A DNA stretch of 64,000 bases from Fictibacillus arsenicus (lineage in GTDB: Bacteria > Bacillota > Bacilli > Bacillales > Fictibacillaceae): assembly GCF_001642935.1 (NCBI RefSeq), contig NZ_CP016761.1:2480001-2544000 (forward strand). The letters run 5' to 3'. Both the position numbers and the translations under genes were made by a program. Positions 23,461-32,686 of the stretch are shown in pieces. Numbering within the stretch: the first letter of the stretch is position 1; each line of letters opens with the position of its first letter. The notes beneath the pieces are model-generated. The model saw only the letters and a program-made list of their open reading frames with translations, made no database searches and had not been told where the DNA came from.

Positions 23461-24336
23461 TTATTTGAATAGTGATTTAATCGCCTCAATTATTGCGCTA
23501 AGAAATTCGAGAATTTTTTGAATAAAAGATTGTGTTTCTTCTTTATTTAAAAAATCACCTAAATTTTCACTAATGTTCTTCAAATCACTTTGAAGCTGAT
23601 CCCAATCAATATTTAAGTCTTTCATTTTATTAAACAGAGCAATCAACCCGTTTAATTCTTCTTGTGTAAGTTCAATTCCCATGTCTTTCGCAACTTTTTC
23701 AATCAATGCTCGAAGATCGTCTTCAGACTGTACCGGATTTTTTGCGATTTCTTCTTTTACTCGAGTCATGAGTTCAGTTGCTTCTTTTGCACCAATTCTT
23801 TCTCCAAGTTCTGCAGTTTTGACCATCTCTTCATTGGCTACTTGCTTTTGAGCTTCTGGTATTTCGATTTGTGCGGTGGTTTCGTATGCTTTAAGAATCC
23901 CAGTTAATGCAGCTGTTCCAGACACTTCAAATGGGGCTGTTACATAGATTTCAGCATCTGTAACACCTGCTGTAGTCAATGCATTCATGTACATTTCTTC
24001 AGTTACCCAGTTGATATTGTTCGTTTTTACAGATAGCCCCTGATCTTTTTCACCTACTGTAATTTTAGAAGATGATATAGCCTTCGAACCAATTTGGGCC
24101 TTTGATATATAATCACCTAAGTACTTGTGTTCTTCTTCGTTTGTTACCGTTACGGTTTGGACATCAGCTGATACTTCCATCTCTTTTAAAAGAGAATTTT
24201 TCTGTTCATCTGTAAGATTTTGTCCAAGCGTGACAATTACGTCTCCTGGAGCTGCATCTGCAAACATCTTTAATGGAGCTATAAGTAGAGCAGCAGCCAT
24301 GATTGACAGCAATGCAAATATTTTTGCCTTTTTCAT
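23461..24336 (-). CDS. DUF1002 secreted protein (YpuA-like)
   Basis: A 291-residue exported protein with a signal peptide (KIFALLSIMAAALLIAPLKMFADA, cleavage likely after ADA). The N-terminal half has the DUF1002 features VTLGQNLTDEQKNSLLKEM and ITAPFEVSGTAALTGILKAYE-like stretches; the C-terminal half is helical and acidic, ending in a hydrophobic amphipathic helix. B. subtilis YpuA belongs here. The function is unknown; it is extracytoplasmic. It ends at the shared bidirectional terminator. Confidence 0.85.
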   Translation of the reverse strand: MKKAKIFALLSIMAAALLIAPLKMFADAAPGDVIVTLGQNLTDEQKNSLLKEMEVSADVQTVTVTNEEEHKYLGDYISKAQIGSKAISSSKITVGEKDQGLSVKTNNINWVTEEMYMNALTTAGVTDAEIYVTAPFEVSGTAALTGILKAYETTAQIEIPEAQKQVANEEMVKTAELGERIGAKEATELMTRVKEEIAKNPVQSEDDLRALIEKVAKDMGIELTQEELNGLIALFNKMKDLNIDWDQLQSDLKNISENLGDFLNKEETQSFIQKILEFLSAIIEAIKSLFK

Positions 24337-24503
24337 ACAGTTAACCTCTCCCCTCGGTACAACTACATAGATACGTATGAAAATTTATTTTGTGTCCATC
24401 ACACCTTTCCATTTTACACCAATGCTCGTATCAAAGTCACTTTTAACTTGTCATAAAACAATAGGACAAGCATATAGTTCAATATGAGAAAGGAGAGGGA
24501 AAA

Positions 24504-24824
24504 ATGAAACGTTTTTTGACAGGCTGTTCAATTCTTCTAATCCTATATGTGGTTGCTTACGATCTTAAAATTGGTACACTCCCTCAAACTCAGCCGGTGA
24601 ACGCAGAAATTCAAACAACGGAAAAAAATAATAATTATAAACCTTATGAAGCTGGCCCTGGAGATACATTAATTTCAGTAGTAGAGGAATTAAATTCTCA
24701 TGGCGGGTATACCATCACAACTATGATAAAAGACTTTAAATCCCTGAACCCAGGAGTCAATCCTGAAAACATTCAATTAGGAAAAACGTATAAATTTCCT
24801 ATATATAAAAAGGCAGAAAGGTAA
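24504..24824 (+). CDS. yqfZ: LysM-like membrane-anchored protein (YqfZ-like)
   Basis: A 106-residue protein with an N-terminal membrane segment (LTGCSILLILYVVAYDL) and a LysM-type module (about 48-103): YEAGPGDTLISVVEEL... ending LNPGVNPENIQLGKTYKFP. LysM binds peptidoglycan glycan strands, so it should sit on the outer membrane face. Ribosome binding site AAAGGAGAGG. It lies about 90 bases before ispG, as yqfZ does in B. subtilis, where it is described as forespore-associated. Confidence 0.8.
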   Translation: MKRFLTGCSILLILYVVAYDLKIGTLPQTQPVNAEIQTTEKNNNYKPYEAGPGDTLISVVEELNSHGGYTITTMIKDFKSLNPGVNPENIQLGKTYKFPIYKKAER

Positions 24825-24917
24825 CAATACTTGTCAAAACAAAATAATCCCTGCTAAAATGAACTGATGATAGGACAGAATAATACTGTCAATTTGATAA
24901 AAGGAGCGATTCACCAA

Positions 24918-26018
24918 ATGAGTGAAATCACCCACCGTTCTAAAACAAGACCTGTAAAAGTCGGACCTTTAACAATTGGAGGGACTGACCAGGTTATCGT
25001 ACAAAGTATGACGACTACAAAAACACACGATGTTGAAGCTACAGTCGCTGAAATAAAACGTTTAGAAGAAGCCGGCTGCCAGATTGTCCGGGTTGCATGT
25101 CCGGATATGCGTGCTGCCGAAGCAATTGCAGATATTAAAAAGCAGATCAGCATACCTTTAGTTGTTGATATTCATTTTGATTATAAGCTTGCTCTAAAAG
25201 CAATTGAAGGCGGAGCTGATAAAATCAGAATTAATCCGGGGAACATTGGAAGAAGAGAAAAAGTTGAAGCCGTTGTTAAAGCTGCAAAAGCAAAAGGAAT
25301 TCCAATCCGGATTGGCGTAAATGCTGGGTCATTAGAAAAGAAATATCTTGAAAAATACGGGTATCCTACTGCAGATGGTATGGTAGAAAGTGCTCTCGAA
25401 CACATCCGGATCTTAGAAGAACTGGACTTTCACGATATTATCGTTTCGATGAAAGCATCTGATGTTAATTTAGCTATTGAAGCATATGAAAAGGCATCTA
25501 AAGCATTTAATTATCCATTGCACCTTGGAATAACTGAATCAGGCACACTTTTCGCAGGAACTGTAAAAAGTGCAGCAGGCCTGGGAGTAATCCTCCATAA
25601 AGGTATCGGTAATACGGTCCGCATTTCACTAAGTGCAGATCCTGTTGAAGAAGTAAAAGTTGCCCGGGAATTATTAAAATCCTTTGGTCTTCTTTCAGAC
25701 GCTGCAACATTAATTTCATGTCCAACATGCGGGCGTATAGAAATAGATCTTATTTCTATCGCAAATGAAGTCGAAGAGTACATCTCAAAGGTACGCGCAC
25801 CGATCAAAGTAGCCGTATTAGGATGTGCAGTTAACGGTCCTGGTGAAGCAAGAGAAGCGGATATCGGCATTGCCGGTGCTCGCGGAGAAGGATTGCTTTT
25901 CCGACATGGCGAGATCATACGAAAGATTCCAGAGGATCAGTTGCTGGATGAACTGAAAAAAGAAGTAGATATTTTAGCCAAAGCACATGCAGAAAAATTA
26001 AAAGCACAGCAAGCATAA
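24918..26018 (+). CDS. ispG: 4-hydroxy-3-methylbut-2-enyl diphosphate synthase
   Basis: A 366-residue [4Fe-4S] enzyme of the MEP isoprenoid pathway, converting MEcPP to HMBPP. It begins [14 protein letters not shown], carries [16 protein letters not shown], and has the cluster cysteines in SCPTCGR and [11 protein letters not shown] near the C-terminus. I chose the ATG at 24918, which has AAAAGGAGC upstream; the longer frame starts without a ribosome binding site. It works with IspH, encoded at 37.8 kb in this window. Confidence 0.97.
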   Translation: MSEITHRSKTRPVKVGPLTIGGTDQVIVQSMTTTKTHDVEATVAEIKRLEEAGCQIVRVACPDMRAAEAIADIKKQISIPLVVDIHFDYKLALKAIEGGADKIRINPGNIGRREKVEAVVKAAKAKGIPIRIGVNAGSLEKKYLEKYGYPTADGMVESALEHIRILEELDFHDIIVSMKASDVNLAIEAYEKASKAFNYPLHLGITESGTLFAGTVKSAAGLGVILHKGIGNTVRISLSADPVEEVKVARELLKSFGLLSDAATLISCPTCGRIEIDLISIANEVEEYISKVRAPIKVAVLGCAVNGPGEAREADIGIAGARGEGLLFRHGEIIRKIPEDQLLDELKKEVDILAKAHAEKLKAQQA

Positions 26019-26020
26019 AG

Positions 26021-26048
26021 AAAAAGCTCCCATCATGGGGGCTTTTTT
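26021..26048 (+). terminator. Terminator of ispG
   Basis: AAAAAGCTCCC and GGGGGCTTTTTT form a strong stem with T6, three bases after the stop. Confidence 0.93.
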
Positions 26049-26207
26049 ATGCTTAAAATAAGAAAGGATACAGTGTACAATATTTAATTTAGTTTGTATG
26101 TAAAGAACAGTTTTATCAAGGAAAAAATTAATCCCGCGGTAATGCGAAAAAATCGCACGTTAATTTACATTTATCGAATTTTCGACAAAACGCGGCAATC
26201 AATGAGC

Positions 26208-26242
26208 AAAAAAAAGAAGAAGCAGCAGCTTCTTCTTTGCTC
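26208..26242 (-). terminator. Terminator of the yqfX-like gene
   Basis: AAAGAAGAAGC and GCTTCTTCTTT pair around a short loop; flanking GAGC/GCTC also pair. The minus strand follows with eight T. The upstream bases 26050-26207 hold nothing I can identify. Confidence 0.85.
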
Positions 26243-26251
26243 CTTTTTACG

Positions 26252-26620
26252 TTAAAAGAATGGTGCGAAAAATAAGGAAATAATTATGGAAACGATACCG
26301 AGTCCAATTGCCCAATTCCCGAGTGTATGGGCACCTTGTCTTCTGGCTACAAATCCAACGATAATACCTGCTACCCCAAACAAAACTGGAGCAATAAACA
26401 AAGAAAGAACAGAAAGGATTAAAGCGATAACACCTGTCGCTTTTCCGCCTTCTCTTTCGCGTTCCTCTTCATGCCCGCGTCTATGGTCCCTGTCTGCAAA
26501 ACGCGGGCGTTCGCTTTCAGGATAAACCATATCACTTTTTACTGGTACAGCTTCAGCTGCCATCTCTTCCCGATAGTCAGCTTCATTTATATTACGTTCA
26601 TATCTGTCATCTGCCATCAT
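26252..26620 (-). CDS. yqfX: DUF4190-type small membrane protein (YqfX-like)
   Basis: A 122-residue protein with a very hydrophilic N-terminal half (acidic, then HRRGHEEEREREGGK) and two C-terminal membrane segments (TGVIALILSVLSLFIAPVLFGVAGIIVGFVA and NWAIGLGIVSIIISLFFAPFF) with the DUF4190-like small-residue pattern between them. Ribosome binding site AGGGGGA precedes ATGATG. Position beside ispG and zur matches yqfX. Function unknown. Confidence 0.82.
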   Translation of the reverse strand: MMADDRYERNINEADYREEMAAEAVPVKSDMVYPESERPRFADRDHRRGHEEEREREGGKATGVIALILSVLSLFIAPVLFGVAGIIVGFVARRQGAHTLGNWAIGLGIVSIIISLFFAPFF

Positions 26621-26713
26621 GTTTCCCCCTCTTTTAGTCTTAAGGAGCGTTCTTATTATGGCATTAATTGAGTCATTTCATAGATGTTAAGTTATGGACA
26701 TTTCGTTCAATGG

Positions 26714-26740
26714 AAAAAGAGGCCTATTTAGCAGGCCCCC
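26714..26740 (-). terminator. Terminator of the DUF1540 gene
   Basis: GGCCT and AGGCC pair around TGCTAAAT-type loop sequence, with TTTTT following on the minus strand. Confidence 0.7.
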
Positions 26741-26744
26741 ATCC

Positions 26745-26957
26745 TTAATGCTTTGATTTAAAAGTATGACAGCACGTTTCTGCTGGATCATGTGCATGAT
26801 CTTTGTGAGCAGCATCTCCAACTAGTTCACCATTGGCACTCATGTCATAAGAATTATTTGCATGTCTGTCAATTTCAACAAGGATCGCATCAGCGATACA
26901 ATTGTTTCCTTCACCCCAATATGTGCAATTTGATACATTACATTTAACATCAGGCAT
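26745..26957 (-). CDS. DUF1540 cysteine-rich small protein
   Basis: A 70-residue protein, MPDVKCNVSNCTYWGEGNNC..., with two short C-x-V-x-x-C-type cysteine clusters and the closing ETCCHTF pair, the pattern of DUF1540, thought to bind metal. The start at 26957 is set by AAAGGAGG 6 bases upstream; longer frames are unsupported. It stands directly upstream of zur on the same strand order but has its own terminator. A link to metal homeostasis is inference from neighbours. Confidence 0.85.
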   Translation of the reverse strand: MPDVKCNVSNCTYWGEGNNCIADAILVEIDRHANNSYDMSANGELVGDAAHKDHAHDPAETCCHTFKSKH

Positions 26958-27026
26958 AAAATAACCTCCTTTACTTATAGCTTGGCTAAAATAAAGGAGG
27001 AGCATACTTAAAAAAATATCTTAATT

Positions 27027-27452
27027 TCATTCTTTGCAATCTCTGCAATAACCATAGATCTCGAATTTATGACCAGTCACATCAAACCCATTCAATTCAC
27101 TGTTTAACACTTCCATCGGACACGTATGAATGGACTTTGTGCTTCCGCAAGTTAAACAAATTAAATGATGATGATGTTCATTATGGGAACAAGTGAACCG
27201 GAATTTTCGTTCGCCTTCCCATTCTGTTTCTTCAAGCAATCCAAGTTCCACGAATGTTGTTAAGTTTCTGTAGATCGTATCAAAACTTAATCCAGGATAT
27301 TGATTCTTTAGGGATTCCTGAACATCTTTTGCAGAAAGATATCTTTTTTCACGAGCAAAGAGGGTTAGAAGATCTTTTCGTTTTTCTGTGTATTTGTATC
27401 CTTTTTCTTTTAACAAATCCATTGCATCTTCAATTGTTAATGTGAATCTCAC
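27027..27452 (-). CDS. zur: Zinc uptake regulator Zur (Fur family)
   Basis: A 141-residue Fur-family repressor: winged helix at about 1-80 (YKYTEKRKDLLTLF, LSFDTIYRNLTTFVELGLLEE), then the metal-sensing dimerisation domain with HNEHHHHLICLTCGS and the structural-zinc pair closed by CRDCKE. It follows znuC-znuB by two bases and should repress them when zinc is plentiful. B. subtilis zur (yqfV) is at the same place. PerR and Fur are less likely because of the operon with znuCB. Confidence 0.92.
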   Translation of the reverse strand: MRFTLTIEDAMDLLKEKGYKYTEKRKDLLTLFAREKRYLSAKDVQESLKNQYPGLSFDTIYRNLTTFVELGLLEETEWEGERKFRFTCSHNEHHHHLICLTCGSTKSIHTCPMEVLNSELNGFDVTGHKFEIYGYCRDCKE

Positions 27453-27454
27453 AG

Positions 27455-28297
27455 TTACCCCGCCTTTCGTGAACCCATAAGCTTCTTATAGAATATAGAC
27501 AAGCTCAAAATAATGATCAGGCATACTACAATTGTACCACCAGAAGCAAGATCCAGATAATATGATAAAAACATACCAGCAATAACCGCAGTTTCGCCAA
27601 ATAGAACTGAAAGCCATATCGTTTGTTTAAATCCAGTAGCTATTCTAATGCTTGCCGCTACCGGCAAAGTCATGAGAGAAGAAACTAAGAGGATTCCTAC
27701 AATTTTCATGGATGCAGCAATGACTAACGCTGTGATAGCCATAAATGCAATCAATATCCAGTTGCTTCTGATTCCTGAAAGCTTACCCTGTTCTTCATCA
27801 AATGAAAGTACAAACAATTCTTTGTACATAAAGAAAACAAATGCGAGTACAACCACTAATATTGCAAATACTGTCCAAACGTCCGATTGCTTAACCGCAA
27901 TAATACTGCCGAATAAATAATTAAACAGATCTGTATTGAATCCATCCGCCATTGAAATAAAAATAACACTTAAACCTATTCCAGCTGACATGATAATCGG
28001 GATTGCTAATTCTTCATAATGCTTATAAACCTTTCGCAGCTGTTCAATAAAAACAGCACCGCCAACAGAGAAAGCCATGCCCATATATACCGGATTAGCT
28101 CCCGCGAATACTGCAAACCACTTTCCGAGTAACAGGTTCGCTGCAATTCCAGCCAGGGTTATATGTGAAAGAGCATCTGCTATTAGAGCTTGACGTCTGA
28201 CAACAATAAATACCCCTAACACAGGAGCTAACAGACCGACCATAATGCCTGTTAAAAAGGCATTTTGTAAAAATTCATATTTTAAAAAAGGTAACAT
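27455..28297 (-). CDS. znuB: Zinc ABC transporter permease ZnuB
   Basis: A 280-residue ABC-3 type permease with about eight membrane segments; the coupling stretch VVRRQALIADALSHITLAGIAA and the MKIVGILLVSSLMTLPVAASIRIATGF segment are typical. It pairs with the adjacent ATPase for zinc import. It starts 12 bases after znuC and ends 2 bases before zur, so the three genes form one operon. Confidence 0.93.
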   Translation of the reverse strand: MLPFLKYEFLQNAFLTGIMVGLLAPVLGVFIVVRRQALIADALSHITLAGIAANLLLGKWFAVFAGANPVYMGMAFSVGGAVFIEQLRKVYKHYEELAIPIIMSAGIGLSVIFISMADGFNTDLFNYLFGSIIAVKQSDVWTVFAILVVVLAFVFFMYKELFVLSFDEEQGKLSGIRSNWILIAFMAITALVIAASMKIVGILLVSSLMTLPVAASIRIATGFKQTIWLSVLFGETAVIAGMFLSYYLDLASGGTIVVCLIIILSLSIFYKKLMGSRKAG

Positions 28298-28309
28298 CCA
28301 TTCATCCCC

Positions 28310-29086
28310 TTACTCGTGATCATGGTCATGATGAATGACATGAACATGATGCCCATAAAAAGCAGACATTTTTTCTGAAGAACTTTCTTCAAATTCTTTT
28401 GTATTCCCATGAAAATGTATTTGCTTATTTAAACAAGCTACATCTGTAACATAATTCGTCATAACGCCAACATCATGTGTAACTAAAACGAGTGTCATTT
28501 TATTTTCACGATGTAAATTCTTCAGCATTTTATAAAATGACTCTGAAGATTCGATATCAACACCAACTGTAGGCTCATCTAGAATAAGAAGTTCGGGATC
28601 ACTGACTAAAGCACGAGCAATAAAGATGCGCTGCTGCTGGCCACCGGAGAGTTCCCCTATATTTCTATTCGCAAAATCTTCCATATTGACAGCTTTTAAA
28701 GCATCCCACACCTTTTGCTTATCAGAAGATTTTAAAAAGCGGAATAACCCAACCTTACCAAACAATCCCATTGAAACCACTTCAAATGCAGTGGCTGGAA
28801 ATGCGGTATTAAAGCTATTTGCTTTTTGGGAAACATAGCCGACTTTTTCCCACTTATGAAATTTTTGAACTTTTTCACCAAAAAGAGAGACGCTGCCTTG
28901 CTGTGGTTTCAATAGACCTAGAATACATTTTATGAGTGTTGATTTCCCTGATCCATTTGGACCTACAAGTCCCAAGAAAGAACCTTGTTTAACTTCCATC
29001 GTTACATGTTCAAGAACGTTTTTCTCTCCATAATGGAAGGATAAATCATTCACAAGAATCGCTGGATTATTTATTTTTTTCTCCAC
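28310..29086 (-). CDS. znuC: Zinc ABC transporter ATP-binding protein ZnuC
   Basis: A 258-residue ABC ATPase with Walker A GPNGSGKST, Q-loop GYVSQKA, signature [16 protein letters not shown] and Walker B LLILDEPTVGVD. The C-terminus is His-rich (GHHVHVIHHDHDHE), common in zinc-type members. The start is GTG at 29086 with GGGAGGATTATT upstream. No zinc-binding lipoprotein gene lies in this operon; the solute-binding protein must be encoded elsewhere or shared. Confidence 0.93.
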   Translation of the reverse strand: MEKKINNPAILVNDLSFHYGEKNVLEHVTMEVKQGSFLGLVGPNGSGKSTLIKCILGLLKPQQGSVSLFGEKVQKFHKWEKVGYVSQKANSFNTAFPATAFEVVSMGLFGKVGLFRFLKSSDKQKVWDALKAVNMEDFANRNIGELSGGQQQRIFIARALVSDPELLILDEPTVGVDIESSESFYKMLKNLHRENKMTLVLVTHDVGVMTNYVTDVACLNKQIHFHGNTKEFEESSSEKMSAFYGHHVHVIHHDHDHE

Positions 29087-29110
29087 AATAATCCTCCCTG
29101 TAAAAATTAT

Positions 29111-29131
29111 AAGTAGTAATGAGTACGATTT
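29111..29131 (-). promoter_or_regulatory. Candidate Zur operator upstream of znuC
   Basis: The minus strand reads AAATCGTACT-C-ATTACTACTT, agreeing at about 17 of 20 positions with the B. subtilis Zur box AAATCGTAAT-N-ATTACGATTT. It lies about 25 bases upstream of the znuC start codon. Confidence 0.75.
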
Positions 29132-29226
29132 AAAACTGTCTCATAGTATACACGAAAAAAATAGAAAGTAAAACAACATGCCTGTTCATTCAGCATGCTG
29201 CATCACTTTCATATTCATTACTTTCC

Positions 29227-29877
29227 TCAGTCTGCACTTAATAATCCTTTCACGGTCAGTTCTAATCGTGAGGGTGAAACAATCACATCAGCCTTCGTTA
29301 AATATTTTTCTTCAAGTGTCGTTTCAACTGCTAGACAAAAAGCTCCGGCTTGTTTTGCCGAATCTATTCCAAGCGGAGCGTTTTCAATTACGAGCCATTC
29401 TGAAGGATCAAAAGAAAGTTTAGTCATTGCTTTCAAATATGGTTCTGGTGACGGTTTCCCCTCTTTTACATCGTCACCTGTTATAACAGAATTAAATTCT
29501 ACAGGAAGCTTTTCAAGTACTTCATCGACGAATTCTCTTCTGCTTCCTGTTACTAATGAGATTGGAATTTCTTTTTTATATAGGTATTCTAAAAGAGATA
29601 AAGTCTCTTTAATAAATGTATACTTTGCGTTTTCTTTAAAATAATTTCTTTTTATTACATAAATATCTTCAATATCTTCTTCGGTTACCGGCAGTTGAGA
29701 GGATTTGAAAATATCCATTATTGTTTTTCGGCCAGGCATCCCTTCTCTTAAATAAAACTCCAGCTCATTATGATCGTATCCTTTTTCCTTGAATGCAAAG
29801 CGCCATGCTTCTACATGTTGCGGCATAGTATGGACGACAACTCCATCCATATCAAAACAAACTGCTTTAATACTCAT
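29227..29877 (-). CDS. HAD-superfamily hydrolase, beta-phosphoglucomutase-like
   Basis: A 216-residue HAD hydrolase of subfamily I with alpha-helical cap. Motif I is CFDMDGVVVHT (Asp 8 and Asp 10), motif II LVTGSRREF, motif III Lys in EGKPSPEPY, and motif IV VIENAPLGIDSAKQAG. The GKPSPEPYLKA and APLGI stretches are shared with phosphoglycolate phosphatases and beta-phosphoglucomutases; the substrate is not determined. The start at 29877 follows AAGGAAGG. It stands alone between the znu and mnt operons. Confidence 0.85.
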   Translation of the reverse strand: MSIKAVCFDMDGVVVHTMPQHVEAWRFAFKEKGYDHNELEFYLREGMPGRKTIMDIFKSSQLPVTEEDIEDIYVIKRNYFKENAKYTFIKETLSLLEYLYKKEIPISLVTGSRREFVDEVLEKLPVEFNSVITGDDVKEGKPSPEPYLKAMTKLSFDPSEWLVIENAPLGIDSAKQAGAFCLAVETTLEEKYLTKADVIVSPSRLELTVKGLLSAD

Positions 29878-29956
29878 ATTTCCAACCTTCCTTTTATGTA
29901 TAAATCCAATTTTCAATGAGCCATATTTCATTATTATAGAACAAAATGCCCTAGAA

Positions 29957-29997
29957 TAAATAAACAGAAGCTGAAATTTAGATTCAGCTTCTGTTTA
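29957..29997 (-). terminator. Terminator of the mnt operon
   Basis: TAAACAGAAGCTGAA and TTCAGCTTCTGTTTA form a perfect 15-bp stem with a 7-base loop, followed by TTTATTC on the minus strand. Confidence 0.88.
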
Positions 29998-30005
29998 TTA
30001 ACTAT

Positions 30006-30926
30006 TTATTGTATTCCCTCAATAACAGTCTTCGTGTTCCATTCCATCATTTCTTTGTATGAATCTCCATCTTCACCTGGCTTGCCTAAAGAATCAGTAA
30101 AGACTTTTCCTTTAATAGGTACCCCGGTTTCTTTAGATACAGTTTCCATACTTCTTGGATCAACACTTGTTTCTACAAATAGAGCGGAAACATTTCCTTG
30201 TTTAATAAAGTCAACGAGGCTTTTAATTTGCTGTGGCGTACCTTGGTTTTCAGAGTTTATCTCCCAAACGTATGCTGTGTTCATATTGTATGCTTCCCCA
30301 AAATACTTGAAAGCACCTTCACTAGTGATAAGAACACGTTTTTCTTCTGGAATCTTTGCAATTTCACTTAAAGTTTCATCGTGCAGTTCCTTTAATTCCG
30401 ATATATATTTTTCTGCGTTTTGTTCATAATACTTTTTGTTATCTGGATCTTCTTTTATGAGTGCATCTCTAATGTTTTCAACGTAGATGATTCCATTATT
30501 GATATTCATCCATGCATGAGGGTCAGGTTCTTTCTCCAACCCTTTTGATTCAAGATGAATGGCTTTTACGCCTTCGCTTACCCGATAAACAGGTGCATCT
30601 TTTCCATCTTTATCTGCAGTCTTTAAAAGCTTTTTAAACCACGAATTACCTTCTTCAAGATTCAGTCCGTTATAAAATACAACATCCGCATCAGTGGTTT
30701 TTAAAACGTCTTCAGGAAGCGGATCATATTCGTGAGGGTTAGAGCCAATAGGTACCATACTGTGTACATCTACTTTATCTCCGCCTACATTTTTTACTAA
30801 ATCATAGATAATGGAATAGGTCGTAACTACTTCTACCTTTTCAGATTCATCTTTCCCTGAACTGCATCCTGCAGATGCCGCTAATAATACTCCTGCTAAA
30901 AAAATACTTGCTGCTTTTTTAAACAT
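30006..30926 (-). CDS. mntA: Manganese (metal) ABC transporter substrate-binding lipoprotein
   Basis: A 306-residue lipoprotein with signal and lipobox (LLAASAGC, Cys about 21), family A-1 metal binding. Metal-ligand regions are GSNPHEYDPLPED (His), EPDPHAWMN (His), the Glu in ITSEGAFKYFGEAY, and VFTDSLGKPGEDGDSY (Asp). The His-rich loop typical of zinc ZnuA proteins is absent, which favours manganese. Start at 30926 with GGGAGGAA. It is the last of three co-transcribed genes. Confidence 0.87.
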   Translation of the reverse strand: MFKKAASIFLAGVLLAASAGCSSGKDESEKVEVVTTYSIIYDLVKNVGGDKVDVHSMVPIGSNPHEYDPLPEDVLKTTDADVVFYNGLNLEEGNSWFKKLLKTADKDGKDAPVYRVSEGVKAIHLESKGLEKEPDPHAWMNINNGIIYVENIRDALIKEDPDNKKYYEQNAEKYISELKELHDETLSEIAKIPEEKRVLITSEGAFKYFGEAYNMNTAYVWEINSENQGTPQQIKSLVDFIKQGNVSALFVETSVDPRSMETVSKETGVPIKGKVFTDSLGKPGEDGDSYKEMMEWNTKTVIEGIQ

Positions 30927-30943
30927 ATATTTATTCCTCCCTT

Positions 30944-31813
30944 TTATCGCATCAGCTCGGCTCTGTTCTTTCTCGCTTTTAGCGTTTTCCACACTAATCC
31001 TTGAGAAGGGGAAAAGAAGAATGCCATTGCAAACATTGATGCAGAAACCAAAACGATCGTAGCACCTGATGCAAGATTATAAATAAAACTAAAGTACAAT
31101 CCGAGCACAGAAGCGATTATCCCAAAGAATGCCGCAAGATAAATCATGACTGACAATCTATTTGTAAGCAGATAAGCAGTTGCTGCCGGAGTAATTAACA
31201 TTGCCACTACTAAAACGATCCCTACTGTTTGAAGAGAAGCTACTGTGACCATTGTTAGGACCACCATAAGTGCATAATGAATCCATTTATTCGGAAGACC
31301 ATAGCTTTGAGCCATTGTCGGATCAAATGTTGAAACAAGCAGTTCCTTATAAAATAAAGTAACGAGTCCTATTACTAAAACTCCAATTCCAACTGTTATC
31401 CACATATCACTCATTCGTACTGCCAGAACATTTCCAAACAAGATGTGATACAAATCTGCACTGCTCTTCATGAGAGTGATGATTACGATCCCTACTGCAA
31501 ACATACTCGTGAACATAATACCGATCGCCATATCATGCTTAATCCGACTGTTTTGACTGACATAACCAATTCCAATTGCAGTTAATACTCCAGTAATAAC
31601 TGCTCCAAAGAAAAAGCTGATTCCAAGCATATAGCTGATTGCAACTCCAGGTAAAACAGCGTGGGAGATTGCATCCCCCATTAATGACATGCCTCTTAAA
31701 ATGATAAAACATCCTACGATTCCGCATATGACACCGACCATTACAGAAGTAAATAACGCTTTTTGAAGAAATTCATATTGAAATAGCGCTTCAAAAAAAT
31801 CGATCATATTCAT
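30944..31813 (-). CDS. mntC: Manganese ABC transporter permease
   Basis: A 289-residue ABC-3 permease with about eight membrane segments. The coupling loop region reads ILRGMSLMGDAISHAVLPGVAISY, and VGIVLVVAMLITPAATAYLL is a family signature. Its ATG overlaps the stop of the ATPase gene by four bases (ATGA), and it ends 17 bases before the lipoprotein gene. Only one permease gene is present, against two in B. subtilis mntABCD. Confidence 0.87.
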   Translation of the reverse strand: MNMIDFFEALFQYEFLQKALFTSVMVGVICGIVGCFIILRGMSLMGDAISHAVLPGVAISYMLGISFFFGAVITGVLTAIGIGYVSQNSRIKHDMAIGIMFTSMFAVGIVIITLMKSSADLYHILFGNVLAVRMSDMWITVGIGVLVIGLVTLFYKELLVSTFDPTMAQSYGLPNKWIHYALMVVLTMVTVASLQTVGIVLVVAMLITPAATAYLLTNRLSVMIYLAAFFGIIASVLGLYFSFIYNLASGATIVLVSASMFAMAFFFSPSQGLVWKTLKARKNRAELMR

Positions 31814-32559
31814 GATGTAACATTCACCCCTTTTGGCTGAAGAAATGAAAATTGATTGGCGTACGCTTTCGTAATCACTTCCGGCTGAAGCACTTCTTCA
31901 GATGCACCATAGTGGATCATGTACTGATTTAATAAAAGCAGATGGTCAAAATAAGATTCCGCTTTGCTTAAATCATGGTGTACGACAAGAATTGTCTTTC
32001 CTTCTTTTTTTAAATCTCGAAGAATATTAATGATGGTTTCTTCACTAGCTACATCAATACCAACAAAAGGTTCATCGAGAAAAAATAATTCTGCTTTTTG
32101 AGCAAGAGCTCTCGCCAGAAAAACCCTTTGCTGCTGTCCTCCTGAAAGTTCACCGATCTGACGGCCGCTGAAATTCTCCATCCCGACCGTTTTCAGACAT
32201 TCTTGCGCCCACTCTCTATCATTTTTGGAAGGTCTTCTAAATAAACCTAGTTTAGGATAGGTACCCAGAAGCACAACATCAATTACTGTTATTGGAAAAT
32301 CCCAGTCAATATCTGAACGCTGAGGCACATAAGCAATATTCTTTTTCCACTTCTTTAACGGTTCACCAAATATTTTTATATCGCCTTTATCTTTTGAAAT
32401 TAAGTTTAAAGCTGCCTTCATTAAGGTAGATTTACCTGCCCCGTTTGGCCCGATAATACCGACAAGACTTCCTTTTTTCACAGAAAACGTAATATCTTTC
32501 ACAACTTGATTTCCTAAATATGAGACGAACAATTGCTCGATCTCTAATGCATGTTCCAT
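31810..32559 (-). CDS. mntB: Manganese ABC transporter ATP-binding protein
   Basis: A 249-residue ABC ATPase with Walker A GPNGAGKST, Q-loop YVPQRSDIDWDFP, signature [16 protein letters not shown] and Walker B LFFLDEPFVGID. The QRSDIDWDFPI segment is common to manganese/iron family transporters. The start at 32559 follows AAAGGAGG; further upstream codons would lie within the regulatory region. First gene of the mnt operon, with an MntR-like operator upstream. Confidence 0.88.
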   Translation of the reverse strand: MEHALEIEQLFVSYLGNQVVKDITFSVKKGSLVGIIGPNGAGKSTLMKAALNLISKDKGDIKIFGEPLKKWKKNIAYVPQRSDIDWDFPITVIDVVLLGTYPKLGLFRRPSKNDREWAQECLKTVGMENFSGRQIGELSGGQQQRVFLARALAQKAELFFLDEPFVGIDVASEETIINILRDLKKEGKTILVVHHDLSKAESYFDHLLLLNQYMIHYGASEEVLQPEVITKAYANQFSFLQPKGVNVTS

Positions 32560-32686
32560 AGAAAAAAGACCTCCTTTTTCGCTTGGCAACCTCTTTTGCC
32601 TTCGTGCAACTTTTAATTAAAAAAATAATCCCTTCACAATGTATGTGTCGAAATGGATGAAAGTGACTAAATTTGAATGAAAGGAA

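Noticed and set aside
25511-25918. Minus-strand open frame of 135 codons
   Set aside because: Antisense to ispG, with no initiation signal.
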